Shown here: positions 40,915 to 48,829 of the stretch, piece after piece | How the letters are laid out: each line of letters starts with the position of its first letter | How positions within the stretch are numbered: the first letter of the stretch is position 1 | Assembly (NCBI RefSeq): GCF_004519295.1 | Contig: NZ_SOZH01000002.1 | Span: 124,001-188,000, forward strand | DNA length: 64,000 nucleotides | Origin: Cellulosimicrobium funkei | Lineage (GTDB): Bacteria; Actinomycetota; Actinomycetes; Actinomycetales; Cellulomonadaceae | Reading direction: 5' to 3' | Translations under genes and position numbers: made by a program | Notes under the pieces: generated by a model | What the model was told of the DNA's origin: nothing | The model's database searches: none | Seen by the model: the letters and a program-made list of their open reading frames with translations, nothing else

Positions 40915-42042
40915 ATGGCGAAGGAACCGTTCCTGACGACGACGGACGACGAGCCGGGACAGGGCCCCGACCTGCCGGGCACGACGTCGGGCGACGGGCG
41001 CAGCACCCTCGCGCGGCTGCTCGGCGAGAGACGTCTCCTGCGCGTCCCTGCCCTCTGGGCGCTGCCGCGACCCACGCTCCCGCGGTCCTCGTTCTCGCTC
41101 CCCGGCGCGCTCCCCGGCCGTCGTGCGCGGCGCGACGACGGCGACCCGGCGCCCGAGGCGGTCCCCGGACCTGATCTCGACACCGCGCTGGAGGACGCGC
41201 TCGTCGAGGCGCTCGCGGACGACGCTGCCGTGACCGACGGCGCGGACGGTCGCCTGCCCGACGCCGCTGCGGCCGACGGTGGGTTCGACGACGTCGTCGC
41301 GGAGTGGGTGCGCCGCGTGATCGCCGCCTACCCCCGCCCGACGTACCCGCTCGAACGCGAGTGGGATGTGTCGGTCCAGGGGGTCGTGCGGCTCGTCCCG
41401 TACGTGCCGCGGTTCGCGACGGCGCCGCTCGCGCTGCTCGACCGGTTCGGCGCCGTGACGATCGGCCCTCGGCGGGTCGGCCTGGACGGCAAGGACGTCG
41501 ACTGGGACCGCGTGGTCGAGGTCCGCACGGCGCCCGCGTGGACGTGCCTGTCGGCCGAGGCGCTGGAGGTGAACCTCGCGCAGTACGTCGTGGCGCTGCC
41601 CCCGCTGCCCGGCCGGGCGTGGGTGCTGGGCAAGATCAGCGAGCTCCTGCTCTCGCTCTACCTCGCCGTGCTGCCGCCGGACGCGGACGGTGACGACGCC
41701 CTCGCCGACGCGCACGCGCTCCTCGGCGCGTCCGGCGACGCGGACGTGGCCGACGCGGACGCGCCGCCGGACCGGATGTTCGACCGCGTGGTCACCGAGG
41801 TCGTCTACCGGCGGCGGTTCGGGACGGGCGAGGCGCAGGCGAGCACGACGTCGGTCCTGCTCCAGCTCGCGCTGCGCGGCGCGACGGACACGATCGTCCG
41901 GACGGCCGCGGAGCGCGGGGTCGACGTCGTGCACGTGAAGGCCGAGGACACGAGCATCGGGACGGTCGTGGCGCGTGCGGCGACGTGGCGCCGCACGGCG
42001 CTCGACCTGCGCGAGCGGGTGGGCCGGCGCCTCGGGCGCTGA
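40915..42042 (+). CDS. Hypothetical protein, unrecognised
   Basis: 375 residues from ATG 40915. No family recognised. A disordered, charged and Pro-rich N-terminal part (1-120) leads to a more ordered region with WVRRVIAAYPRPTYPLEREW, VVRLVPYVPRFATAPLALLD and DWDRVVEVRTAPAWTCLSAE, resembling the layout of a degenerate membrane-proximal PH-like fold. The C-terminal third has helices ending TALDLRERVGRRLGR. No signal peptide or clear membrane span. Codon use matches the genome. Its stop is three bases from the end of the convergent SDR gene. Confidence 0.6.
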   Translation: MAKEPFLTTTDDEPGQGPDLPGTTSGDGRSTLARLLGERRLLRVPALWALPRPTLPRSSFSLPGALPGRRARRDDGDPAPEAVPGPDLDTALEDALVEALADDAAVTDGADGRLPDAAAADGGFDDVVAEWVRRVIAAYPRPTYPLEREWDVSVQGVVRLVPYVPRFATAPLALLDRFGAVTIGPRRVGLDGKDVDWDRVVEVRTAPAWTCLSAEALEVNLAQYVVALPPLPGRAWVLGKISELLLSLYLAVLPPDADGDDALADAHALLGASGDADVADADAPPDRMFDRVVTEVVYRRRFGTGEAQASTTSVLLQLALRGATDTIVRTAAERGVDVVHVKAEDTSIGTVVARAATWRRTALDLRERVGRRLGR

Positions 42043-42045
42043 CGG

Positions 42046-42729
42046 CTATCGGTCGAGCGCCTCGAGGACCGGGGTGTCGCCCGCGGTGAAGCGGATGAAG
42101 CGCCCGACGGTCGACGGCGTGCGCAACGCCTGGGCGACCACCATCGCGACGTCCGCCCGCGAGACGCGGGAGGCCGCGCCGTCGGGCACGTCGTCCGCGC
42201 CGTCGAGGCCGTCCGGGCCGTCGCCGACGACGCGGATCGCCCCGGTCGGGTCGTCGTCGGTGAGCGTGCCCGGCCCGAGGACGGTCCAGTCGAGGTCGGT
42301 GCCGCGCAGGTGGTCGTCGGCGGCGAGCTTCGCGTCGGCGTAGGCGAAGAAGCTCGAGTCGGGGTCGACGCCGTGGTCGGGCACCGACCCGATCCACGAC
42401 ACCATGACGTAGCGCGGCACCCCGGCCGCGACGGCCGCGTCCATGGTGCGACTGGCGGCGTCGCGGTCGACGGCGTAGGTGCGCTCCGGGTTCCCGCCGC
42501 CCGCCCCGGCGGACCATACGACGGCGTCGAACCCGTCGAGCGCGGCGGCGATCTCCTCGGTCGAGGCGTGCTCGACGTCGAGCAGGAGCGGCTCGCCGCC
42601 CAGCCGGCGGACGAGCGGGAGCTGTTCCTCGGCGCGCACGATCCCTGTGACGGTCGCGTCGTGGTCGACGAGGATCGGGACGAGCAGCCGGCCCACCTTG
42701 CCGTGGGCACCGACGAGGGCGATCTTCAT
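42046..42729 (-). CDS. Atypical SDR / NAD(P)-binding epimerase-like protein
   Basis: 227 residues from ATG 42729. Rossmann start KIALVGAHGKVGRLLVP with the GxxGxxG variant of atypical short-chain dehydrogenases, VVWSAGAGGG, VMVSWIGSVPD in place of the usual catalytic Tyr motif, AKLAADDHLRGTDLDWTVLGPG, and a late SRADVAMVVAQAL. These features match YwnB/NmrA-like proteins, which often bind NADP without strong catalysis and may sense redox state. Cytosolic, single gene. Confidence 0.85.
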   Translation of the reverse strand: MKIALVGAHGKVGRLLVPILVDHDATVTGIVRAEEQLPLVRRLGGEPLLLDVEHASTEEIAAALDGFDAVVWSAGAGGGNPERTYAVDRDAASRTMDAAVAAGVPRYVMVSWIGSVPDHGVDPDSSFFAYADAKLAADDHLRGTDLDWTVLGPGTLTDDDPTGAIRVVGDGPDGLDGADDVPDGAASRVSRADVAMVVAQALRTPSTVGRFIRFTAGDTPVLEALDR

Positions 42730-42839
42730 GCGGCGGACTCCTGTCTGTGGAGAGTGGGAGTCCACCGTCCTCCGTCGTCGTCCGCGCCGCCACCCGGGGC
42801 GGACGGGCCCGGGTGTGACGGGACCCGGTCAGGGGCGCG

Positions 42840-43400
42840 TCACGGGCACTGCTTCGCGTTCGGTGCGGCGTCGAGCGTCACGGTCTGCGAGGCGCGCACG
42901 AGGTCCCCGCCCTCCGGGTCCTGCGCGCACACCGTCCAGCCGTTGGCCGCGCCGGGCAGGGCGCCGGCCCGCGCGTCGCGCGCGTCCACGACGACGACCG
43001 TCACCGCCCCGCGCTGCTCCAGGTCGGCGCGCGCCTGCTTGAACCGCGTCTCGACGAGGTTGGGCATGGAGAACGCCGGCTCGATCTCGACCGAGACCTC
43101 GACCCCGTCCGAGCTGCCCGGCTCACCGGGGCCGCCGGTCGGGTCCGGCGTCGGCTCGACGGTCGGCTCGGAGGTGGGGGTCGTCGTCGGCTGCGACGTG
43201 GGCGACGGCGACGGGCTCCCCGGGCCGCCCGGCAGCCCGTCCACGCGGCACCCGGCGAGCGCAGTCACGGCCACGACGGCGAGCACGACCGCGCGTGCGC
43301 GTCGCGGTGCTCCCACGACCCGCGGCCGCGCGGCGTCGCGCGTCCCGTCGTCGTGCTCCCTGGTGCTCGTCCGGTCCGTCATCGCCGACGGGTCCGTCAT
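42840..43400 (-). CDS. PASTA-like lipoprotein, paralogue of 36958-37404
   Basis: 186 residues from ATG 43400 (a GTG at 43412 and an ATG at 43382 are alternatives). Lipobox LAGC, a Ser/Pro/Thr-rich wall-spanning stalk, then a C-terminal domain with FSMPNLVETRFKQARADLEQ and GWTVCAQDPEGGDLV, ending in CP. The WTVCAQDP string and the position of both Cys match the lipoprotein at 36958-37404. It is expected to contact peptidoglycan from the membrane side. Confidence 0.75.
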   Translation of the reverse strand: MTDPSAMTDRTSTREHDDGTRDAARPRVVGAPRRARAVVLAVVAVTALAGCRVDGLPGGPGSPSPSPTSQPTTTPTSEPTVEPTPDPTGGPGEPGSSDGVEVSVEIEPAFSMPNLVETRFKQARADLEQRGAVTVVVVDARDARAGALPGAANGWTVCAQDPEGGDLVRASQTVTLDAAPNAKQCP

Positions 43401-43505
43401 ACGTCCTGCCACTGCACCGCCCCCGGTTGCCCCCTGAAACTGCTTGCGTGATCGAGGGTACGCGACGGGTGCCCGGTCGGCCTGCGCGCGGGCTGCCGTC
43501 GGGCG

Positions 43506-44822
43506 TCAGGGGCGGCCGGTGCCGGTGCGCTTCGGCGGCCGGACGGTCGGCACGTCGCCGACGATCGGGATGGGCCGACGGTGGAACGGGAAGCCGTAGC
43601 GCGTGACCAGGCCGGCGAGCGTCGTCAGGCGGTTGCGCGGCCCGATGAGCCCCATGATGTGGACGAACAGCCACGCGAGCCACGCGACGCCGCGCGTGAG
43701 CCGCAGCCTCCCGACGACCTCGGCGATCGCCGCGCGCCGGCCGATGACCGCCATGGTGCCCTTGTCGAAGTACCGCAGGGACGTCGTCGGGCGCCCGGCG
43801 AGGAGCGCCTCGATGTTCCGCGCGACCTGCTCGCCCGACTGGATCGCGGGCTGCGCGAGCTGCGGCAGTCCGGCGGGCGAGATCGCGATGTCACCCGCCG
43901 CGAACACGCCCGGCAGGCCCTCGACCTGGAGGTCGTCGCCGACGACGACGCGCCCGCCCTCGCCGCGCGGCAGGCCCCAGTCGTCGACCTCCTCGTGGGG
44001 GTGAACCCCTGCCGACCACACCGTGAGGTCGGAGCGGATGCGCGTGCCGTCGGTGAGGACGACGGCGTCGGGCAGCACCTCCGCGACCCCGGCACCCAGG
44101 TGCAGGCCGACGCCGCGACGGCGCAGCTCCTCCGCCGCGTAGCGGCGCAGCCTCGGGTGGAACGACTTGAGCACCTCGCCGCCGCGCTGGACGATCTTCA
44201 CCTCGAACGCGTCGCCGTGGATCTCCGGGTAGGCGGGGCGCAGGCCCGCGGTGCGCAGCTCGGCGAGCGCCCCCGCGACCTCGACGCCCGTCGCGCCGCC
44301 GCCGACGACGACGACCCGCAGCCCCTCGTCCTTGCCGGGGTTCGCCGCGGCCTTCTCGAGGCGGATGAAGAGCGTGTCCCGGATCTTCATGGCCTGGGAC
44401 CGCGAGTACATGGGGAACGAGTTCTCCTTGGCGCCCGGGGTGCCGAAGAAGTTGGCCGTGACGCCGTTCGCGACGACGAGGTAGTCGTAGTCGACCCACT
44501 CGTCGTTGAGGAGGCGGATGCGGCGCGCCTCGTGGTCGATGCCGACGAGGTGCTCGTGCACGACCCGCACGTTCTTCTGCTTGAGCCGCAGCCCGCGCAG
44601 GAAGTAGGTGACGTCGCCGGGGTTCAGGCCGCCCGTCGCGACCTGGTAGAGCAGCGGCTGGAACGTGTTGTAGACGCGGCGGTCCACGAGCGTCACGCGC
44701 ACGGGCGCCTTGGCGAGCCCCTTGACGACGGCGAGCCCGGCGAACCCGGCGCCGACCACCACGACGTGCGGCAGGGGGGCGGCGGCTGCCGGTGCGGGGG
44801 CAGCGGTGACGGGCTCGGGCAC
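43506..44822 (-). CDS. ndh: Type II NADH dehydrogenase (non-proton-pumping)
   Basis: 438 residues from GTG 44822 (GGAGG upstream). FAD-binding start VVVVGAGFAGLAVVKGLA, quinone-site-like YNTFQPLLYQVATGGLNPGD, second Rossmann VVVVGGGATGVEVAGAL for NADH, then a VFAAGDIA motif that closes the FAD site. C-terminal amphipathic helices (VAWLAWLFVHIMGLIG) attach it to the inner face of the membrane. It transfers electrons from NADH to menaquinone. Single gene; the 21-bp repeat array lies upstream. Confidence 0.94.
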   Translation of the reverse strand: MPEPVTAAPAPAAAAPLPHVVVVGAGFAGLAVVKGLAKAPVRVTLVDRRVYNTFQPLLYQVATGGLNPGDVTYFLRGLRLKQKNVRVVHEHLVGIDHEARRIRLLNDEWVDYDYLVVANGVTANFFGTPGAKENSFPMYSRSQAMKIRDTLFIRLEKAAANPGKDEGLRVVVVGGGATGVEVAGALAELRTAGLRPAYPEIHGDAFEVKIVQRGGEVLKSFHPRLRRYAAEELRRRGVGLHLGAGVAEVLPDAVVLTDGTRIRSDLTVWSAGVHPHEEVDDWGLPRGEGGRVVVGDDLQVEGLPGVFAAGDIAISPAGLPQLAQPAIQSGEQVARNIEALLAGRPTTSLRYFDKGTMAVIGRRAAIAEVVGRLRLTRGVAWLAWLFVHIMGLIGPRNRLTTLAGLVTRYGFPFHRRPIPIVGDVPTVRPPKRTGTGRP

Positions 44823-44948
44823 GTGGCCTCCTCGGGGCGACGGGGTGGGAGAGCGCCGGTGCCCGCCCGACTGCGTCGCGGACGTCGCCGACGACGTGTG
44901 CCAGGTTACGGCGAACCCCGCCCCCACGCCGAACAGGCGCCCGGCCCC

Positions 44949-45073
44949 CGAGGGAGAGCCCCGGTCCCGCGAGGTAGAGCCCCGGTCCCGCGAGGTAGAG
45001 CGCTGGTCGCGCGGGGTAGAGGCGTGGTGGTGACCACGGCTCTACCTCGGCGGACCGGGGCTCTACCTCGGCG
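44949..45073. repeat. Array of the 21-bp intergenic repeat (copy B), overlapping the fadD stop
   Basis: Forward units start at 44949, 44970, 44991 and 45012, spaced exactly 21 bases and reading GAGGTAGAGCCCCGGTCCC with changes. Two inverted units (GGCTCTACCTCGG) lie at about 45038 and 45059. The last inverted unit supplies the final CCG AGG TAG of the leftward acyl-CoA ligase gene, so its stop codon lies inside the repeat. Same family as 19458-19537. Confidence 0.88.
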
Positions 45074-46862
45074 CGTCGTGGTGCTCGACGTCGTCGCGGC
45101 CCAGGAGGTCCTCGCGGACGACACGGCGCAGCACCTTGCCGATCTGGGACCGCGGCAGCTCCGGCACGACGGCGAACGTGCGGGGCAGGGCGTACCGGGC
45201 GAGGCGCTTCTCGCCCCACTCGCGCACGGCGGCGAGGTCGACGCGTGGGGGCGAGGCGGCGTCGTCCGCGTCGTCGAGCACGACGACGGCGGCGACGTGC
45301 TCGTCGGACCCGGAGCCCGGCACGCCCACGACGGCGACGTCCCGCACGCCGGGCATCCCGCGCAGGTGCTCCTCGACCTGCGACGGGTACACCTTGAACC
45401 CGCCGGTGACGATCATCTCCTTGATGCGGTCGACGAGCGTGACGAGGCCCGCGTCGGGGCCGTCGAGGGCCACGCGCACGACGTCGCCCGTGCGCAGCCA
45501 CCCGTCGTCGAGCAGCTGGTGGGCGGTCTCCTCGGGACGGTTCCAGTAGCCGCGGAACACCTGCGGGCCGCGGACGAGCAGCTCGCCGCGCACGGTGCGG
45601 ACGCCGTCGTCGGACGGCTCGGACGGCTCGGCGTCGCGCAGGTCGCCGGCGTCGAGCGCGTCGGCGTCGACGACGCGGATCTCGGTGCTGGGGAACGGGA
45701 GCCCGAGGGTGCCGGGGCGGCGGTCGTCGGAGCACGGGTTGCCGAGCGAGATCGGTGACGTCTCGGTCATGCCGTAGCCCTCGATGAGCAGGCCGCCCGT
45801 CGCGTCCTCCCAGCGCTGCGCCGTCTCCGCCGTGATGGGCATCGCGCCGGCGAAGGCCAGGCGGATCGAGGTGAGGTCGGAGCCCGCGCCCGGGGCGTCG
45901 GCCGCGGCGGTGAGGATGCGGTCGAACATGGGCGCGACGCCGGGCAGGAACGTCGCGGGCCGCCGCGCCTGGGCGGCGACGAACGCCTGCGGGTCGAACT
46001 TGGGGAACGCGACGAGGGTCGCGCCGACGCGCGCCGGCAGGGTGAGGCAGAACGTCAGGCCGAACGCGTGGAAGAAGGGCAGCACGCCGTAGACGGTCTC
46101 GGCGCCCTCCTCGAACGACGCCCACGCCTGGCCCTGGACCACGTTGGCGACGAGGTTGCGGTGCGTGAGGACCGCGCCCTTCGGCGTGCCGGTCGTGCCA
46201 CCGGTGTACTGCAGGAGGGCGACGTCGTCGGCGGCGGGGTGGGGCAGCGCCGGGGGGAGGGCCCGTGCGCGCCGGACGAGGTCGTGCCAGTCGGGCACGC
46301 CGGCCGGGAGCGGCGTGCGCAGGGCCTCGCGCTGCGCGCGGGCCCGGGCGACGGGCAGGCGCAGCGCGAGGCGGCTGCCGCGCGGCAGGTCGCGCGCGAT
46401 GTCGAGCCCGACGACGCGCCGCAGCCCGGGCACGTGGGCGCGGGCCTCGAGCACGGCCGGGACCGTCTTGCTCCACACGACCGCGACGCTCGCGCCGGAG
46501 TCGGCGAGCTGGTGGGCGAGCTCGTCGGCCGTGTACGTCGGGTTGTGCTCGACCACGACGCCGCCCAGCCGCTCGACGGCGTAGAACGCGACGACGTGCG
46601 ACGTCGCGTTGGGCAGCACGAGCGCGACGCGGTCGCCGTGCCGGACGCCGAGGTCGTGCAGGGCGCTCGCGGCGCGCTCGACCTGCGCCACGAGCTGCGC
46701 GTACGTGGTGGTCGCGCCGAAGAAGTCGACCGCGACGCGGTCCGGCCAGCGCTCGGCCGCGCGGTAGAGGGCGGCCGTGACCGGCTCGTCGGGGACCTCG
46801 ACGTCCGTCGGGACGCCGGGGGCGTAACGGTCGGTCCACGGCCTCGTCGCCAGAGTGTTCAC
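45063..46862 (-). CDS. fadD: Long-chain acyl-CoA ligase (AMP-binding)
   Basis: 599 residues from GTG 46862. AMP-binding fold: YTGGTTGTPKGAVLTHRNL (P-loop), FAGAMPITAETAQRWEDATG, IEGYGMTETSP, WLRTGDVV, and the C-terminal DRIKEMIVTGGFKVYP hinge with SQIGKVLRR supplying the catalytic Lys. It activates fatty acids to acyl-AMP and then acyl-CoA in the cytosol. A 29-bp palindrome overlaps the start codon, implying tight transcriptional control. The gene ends inside repeat array B. Confidence 0.92.
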   Translation of the reverse strand: MNTLATRPWTDRYAPGVPTDVEVPDEPVTAALYRAAERWPDRVAVDFFGATTTYAQLVAQVERAASALHDLGVRHGDRVALVLPNATSHVVAFYAVERLGGVVVEHNPTYTADELAHQLADSGASVAVVWSKTVPAVLEARAHVPGLRRVVGLDIARDLPRGSRLALRLPVARARAQREALRTPLPAGVPDWHDLVRRARALPPALPHPAADDVALLQYTGGTTGTPKGAVLTHRNLVANVVQGQAWASFEEGAETVYGVLPFFHAFGLTFCLTLPARVGATLVAFPKFDPQAFVAAQARRPATFLPGVAPMFDRILTAAADAPGAGSDLTSIRLAFAGAMPITAETAQRWEDATGGLLIEGYGMTETSPISLGNPCSDDRRPGTLGLPFPSTEIRVVDADALDAGDLRDAEPSEPSDDGVRTVRGELLVRGPQVFRGYWNRPEETAHQLLDDGWLRTGDVVRVALDGPDAGLVTLVDRIKEMIVTGGFKVYPSQVEEHLRGMPGVRDVAVVGVPGSGSDEHVAAVVVLDDADDAASPPRVDLAAVREWGEKRLARYALPRTFAVVPELPRSQIGKVLRRVVREDLLGRDDVEHHDAPR

Positions 46863-46890
46863 TACGCCACCGTAACCTACGGTTGCGTAG
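46862..46890. promoter_or_regulatory. 29-bp palindrome at the fadD start, probable TetR-type operator
   Basis: CTACGCCACCGTA at 46862-46874 and TACGGTTGCGTAG at 46878-46890 are complementary except at one position, around ACC. A second palindrome, AACCTACG/CGTAGGTT (46874-46893), overlaps it. Such double palindromes in front of fatty-acid genes are typical TetR-family sites that release when acyl-CoA binds. The repressor is not encoded nearby. Confidence 0.6.
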
Positions 46891-46941
46891 GTTGTGTGCG
46901 GCAGCGGTGCCGAGCCGGGGAGGGCAGCGCGCGGCGAGACG

Positions 46942-47832
46942 TCAGCCCGCGAGGACGCGGTCCAGCGCTATCCGTCCCGCGGGTCCCCAGTGGGCCTTGC
47001 CGCCGGGGAGGCTGCGGTCGCCGTTCTGCCCCATGATCAGGAGGAAGAGGGCTTTCAGCGCGGCCAGACCCCGGCCCCGCCGGACCGCCGCGTCGTCGGC
47101 CTCCGCATAGGCGTCGAAGAACCGCGCCGCGAGGCCGGCGGGCAGGAGCACCCAGGCGGCGGCGAGATCCCACGCCGGGTCGCCCGCGAACAGGTCGCCG
47201 AAGTCGACGACGCCCGCGAGCGTCCCGTCCGCGACGACGACGTTCGCGGGGTGCAGGTCCCCGTGCACCCACACGGGCGGGCCCTCCCACGCGGGGGCGG
47301 CGACGGCGTCGGCCCAGACGGACCGGACGGCGGCGGAGTCGTCGGGGGCGACGGCGCGCAGGAACCCCTCGAAGCCGTCCGTGACGTCGCGGGGGTGGGC
47401 GCCCCGGTCCGTGGACGACGGCGCGTCGGCGGGTGCCGCGACGTGCAGCGCCCGGAGGAAGCGCGCCAGCGCCTCGGCGGCGTGCTCGCCCCGGGTGATC
47501 GTCCCGTGGTCCAGCGGCTCGCCGGGGACCCAGGTCATGACCATCCAGTGCCGCGGGAGACGCGCGGACGGCTCGCCGTGCCGCACCGGCGTCGGCACGG
47601 GGAGCGGCAGGCGCGGCGCGAGCACGGGCAGCCACCGCCGTTCCTTGAGCTGGAGCTCCGGCGTCGGGTCCATGCGCTGCACCCGCACGGCCAGGTCGTC
47701 GCCGAGCCGCCACATCTGGTTCCCCCAGCCGCCCGCGACCTCGCGGAGCGGCAGCCCGGCGAGGTCGGGGTGCTGCTCCGTCAGAGCCTCGCGGACGAGG
47801 TCGGCGGTGATCGCGGTCTCCGGGACGCTCAT
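46942..47832 (-). CDS. Aminoglycoside-phosphotransferase-fold (APH) kinase
   Basis: 296 residues from ATG 47832. Kinase-like fold: GGWGNQMWRLGDDLAVRVQR as nucleotide-binding start, WMVMTWVPGEPLDHG, then the catalytic loop VWVHGDLHPANVV with Asp and Asn, and VVDFGDLFAGDPAWD as the metal site. This group phosphorylates small molecules; aminoglycoside resistance is only one possibility, and homologues near housekeeping genes often act on sugars or other metabolites. No resistance or mobility genes are adjacent. Confidence 0.85.
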   Translation of the reverse strand: MSVPETAITADLVREALTEQHPDLAGLPLREVAGGWGNQMWRLGDDLAVRVQRMDPTPELQLKERRWLPVLAPRLPLPVPTPVRHGEPSARLPRHWMVMTWVPGEPLDHGTITRGEHAAEALARFLRALHVAAPADAPSSTDRGAHPRDVTDGFEGFLRAVAPDDSAAVRSVWADAVAAPAWEGPPVWVHGDLHPANVVVADGTLAGVVDFGDLFAGDPAWDLAAAWVLLPAGLAARFFDAYAEADDAAVRRGRGLAALKALFLLIMGQNGDRSLPGGKAHWGPAGRIALDRVLAG

Positions 47833-47868
47833 GCGCGCCCACGGTACCGACACGCCGTCGGGCGCTGC

Positions 47869-48156
47869 TCAGGCGGGGTGCCAGCGCGCGCCCCAGCGGC
47901 GGGTCAGACGTCCGCCCGACGTCGCCGCGTGGGCCCGCACGCCCGCCTCCACGGCGTCCGCGACACCGTGCGCGGACGCGTCCGTGTCGGCGAGGAAGCG
48001 CACGGTGACGCGCGCCTCGCCGCGGACGACGCCGACGTCGTACGCCTCGACGGTCGTGAGGGCGCGCGCCGCGTCGGCGGCCGCGGGCAGCACGGCCTCG
48101 GGGTCGGCGCCCGGACGCAGGAGGCCGACGGCGAGGGTCACCCGGTAGGACGGCAC
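47869..48156 (-). CDS. Small hypothetical protein
   Basis: 95 residues. Not recognised. It starts MPSYRVTLAVGLLRPGADPE and has VEAYDVGVVRGEARVTVRFL, an alternating beta-alpha pattern like small ferredoxin-fold proteins. Its start is three bases after the methyltransferase stop on the same strand, so the two are probably cotranscribed, and it is 36 bp before the APH gene. No motif suggests a reaction. Confidence 0.6.
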   Translation of the reverse strand: MPSYRVTLAVGLLRPGADPEAVLPAAADAARALTTVEAYDVGVVRGEARVTVRFLADTDASAHGVADAVEAGVRAHAATSGGRLTRRWGARWHPA

Positions 48157-48159
48157 GGC

Positions 48160-48792
48160 TCAGGCCACGCCCGGGCGGGGCGCCGCGTCGCCGAGCACGG
48201 CGACGAGGAAGTCGGCGTCCGGGGTCCAGGGGCGCAGGTCCCACGTGGCGAGCGCGAGGTCGAGGTGCAGGCCGGCCTCCGTGGCGTCGGCGAGGAACTG
48301 CTCGGGCGGGTACCCGCGACCGGTGCCGAAGCCCACGACGGCGCGACCACCGGGCGCGAGGTGGGCGCGGAAGCGGCGCAGCACCTCCACCTCGGTACCC
48401 GGCGCGAGGAACGTCACGACGTTGCCCGCGCACACGATCAGGTCGAACGGCTCGGTGACGCCCTCCGCGGGCAGGTCGAGCTCCGCGAGGTCGCCCACGC
48501 GCCAGTCGGGTCCCGGGTGGTCGGTGCGCGCGGCGTCGATCAGGACGGGGTCCACGTCGACGCCCACCACGCTGTGCCCGCGCGCGAACAGCTCGGCGCC
48601 CACGCGCCCCGGCCCGCAGCCCGCGTCGAGGACCCGGGAGCCGCGCGGCAGCATGGCGTCGACCAGGCGGGCCTCGCCCGCGAGGTCGGCGCCCCGGGCG
48701 GCCATGGCCCGGAAGCGTTCGACGTACCAGGTGGAGTGCGAGGGGTCGGCGGCGGTCTTCTGCTCCCAGCGCGAGGGACGGGTGGCGCTCAT
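48160..48792 (-). CDS. SAM-dependent methyltransferase (class I)
   Basis: 210 residues from ATG 48792. Class I fold: LPRGSRVLDAGCGPGRVGAE (motif I, SAM binding), VVGVDVDPVLIDAAR (motif II), FDLIVCAGNVVTFL (motif IV) and GGRAVVGFGTGRG (motif VI). The substrate cannot be inferred. First gene of a leftward run methyltransferase, 95-residue protein, APH kinase, closely spaced. Confidence 0.85.
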   Translation of the reverse strand: MSATRPSRWEQKTAADPSHSTWYVERFRAMAARGADLAGEARLVDAMLPRGSRVLDAGCGPGRVGAELFARGHSVVGVDVDPVLIDAARTDHPGPDWRVGDLAELDLPAEGVTEPFDLIVCAGNVVTFLAPGTEVEVLRRFRAHLAPGGRAVVGFGTGRGYPPEQFLADATEAGLHLDLALATWDLRPWTPDADFLVAVLGDAAPRPGVA

Positions 48793-48829
48793 GCCGCCGA
48801 CGCTACCCGGGCGTGGGAGAGTCGGTCCC

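Noticed and set aside
44949-45073. CRISPR-like regular repeats
   Set aside because: Units are directly adjacent at 21-bp spacing with no unique spacers, both orientations occur, and no cas genes are near.
46942-47832. Aminoglycoside resistance gene
   Set aside because: The APH fold is shared by many metabolite kinases. No resistance cassette, integron or transposon features are present.
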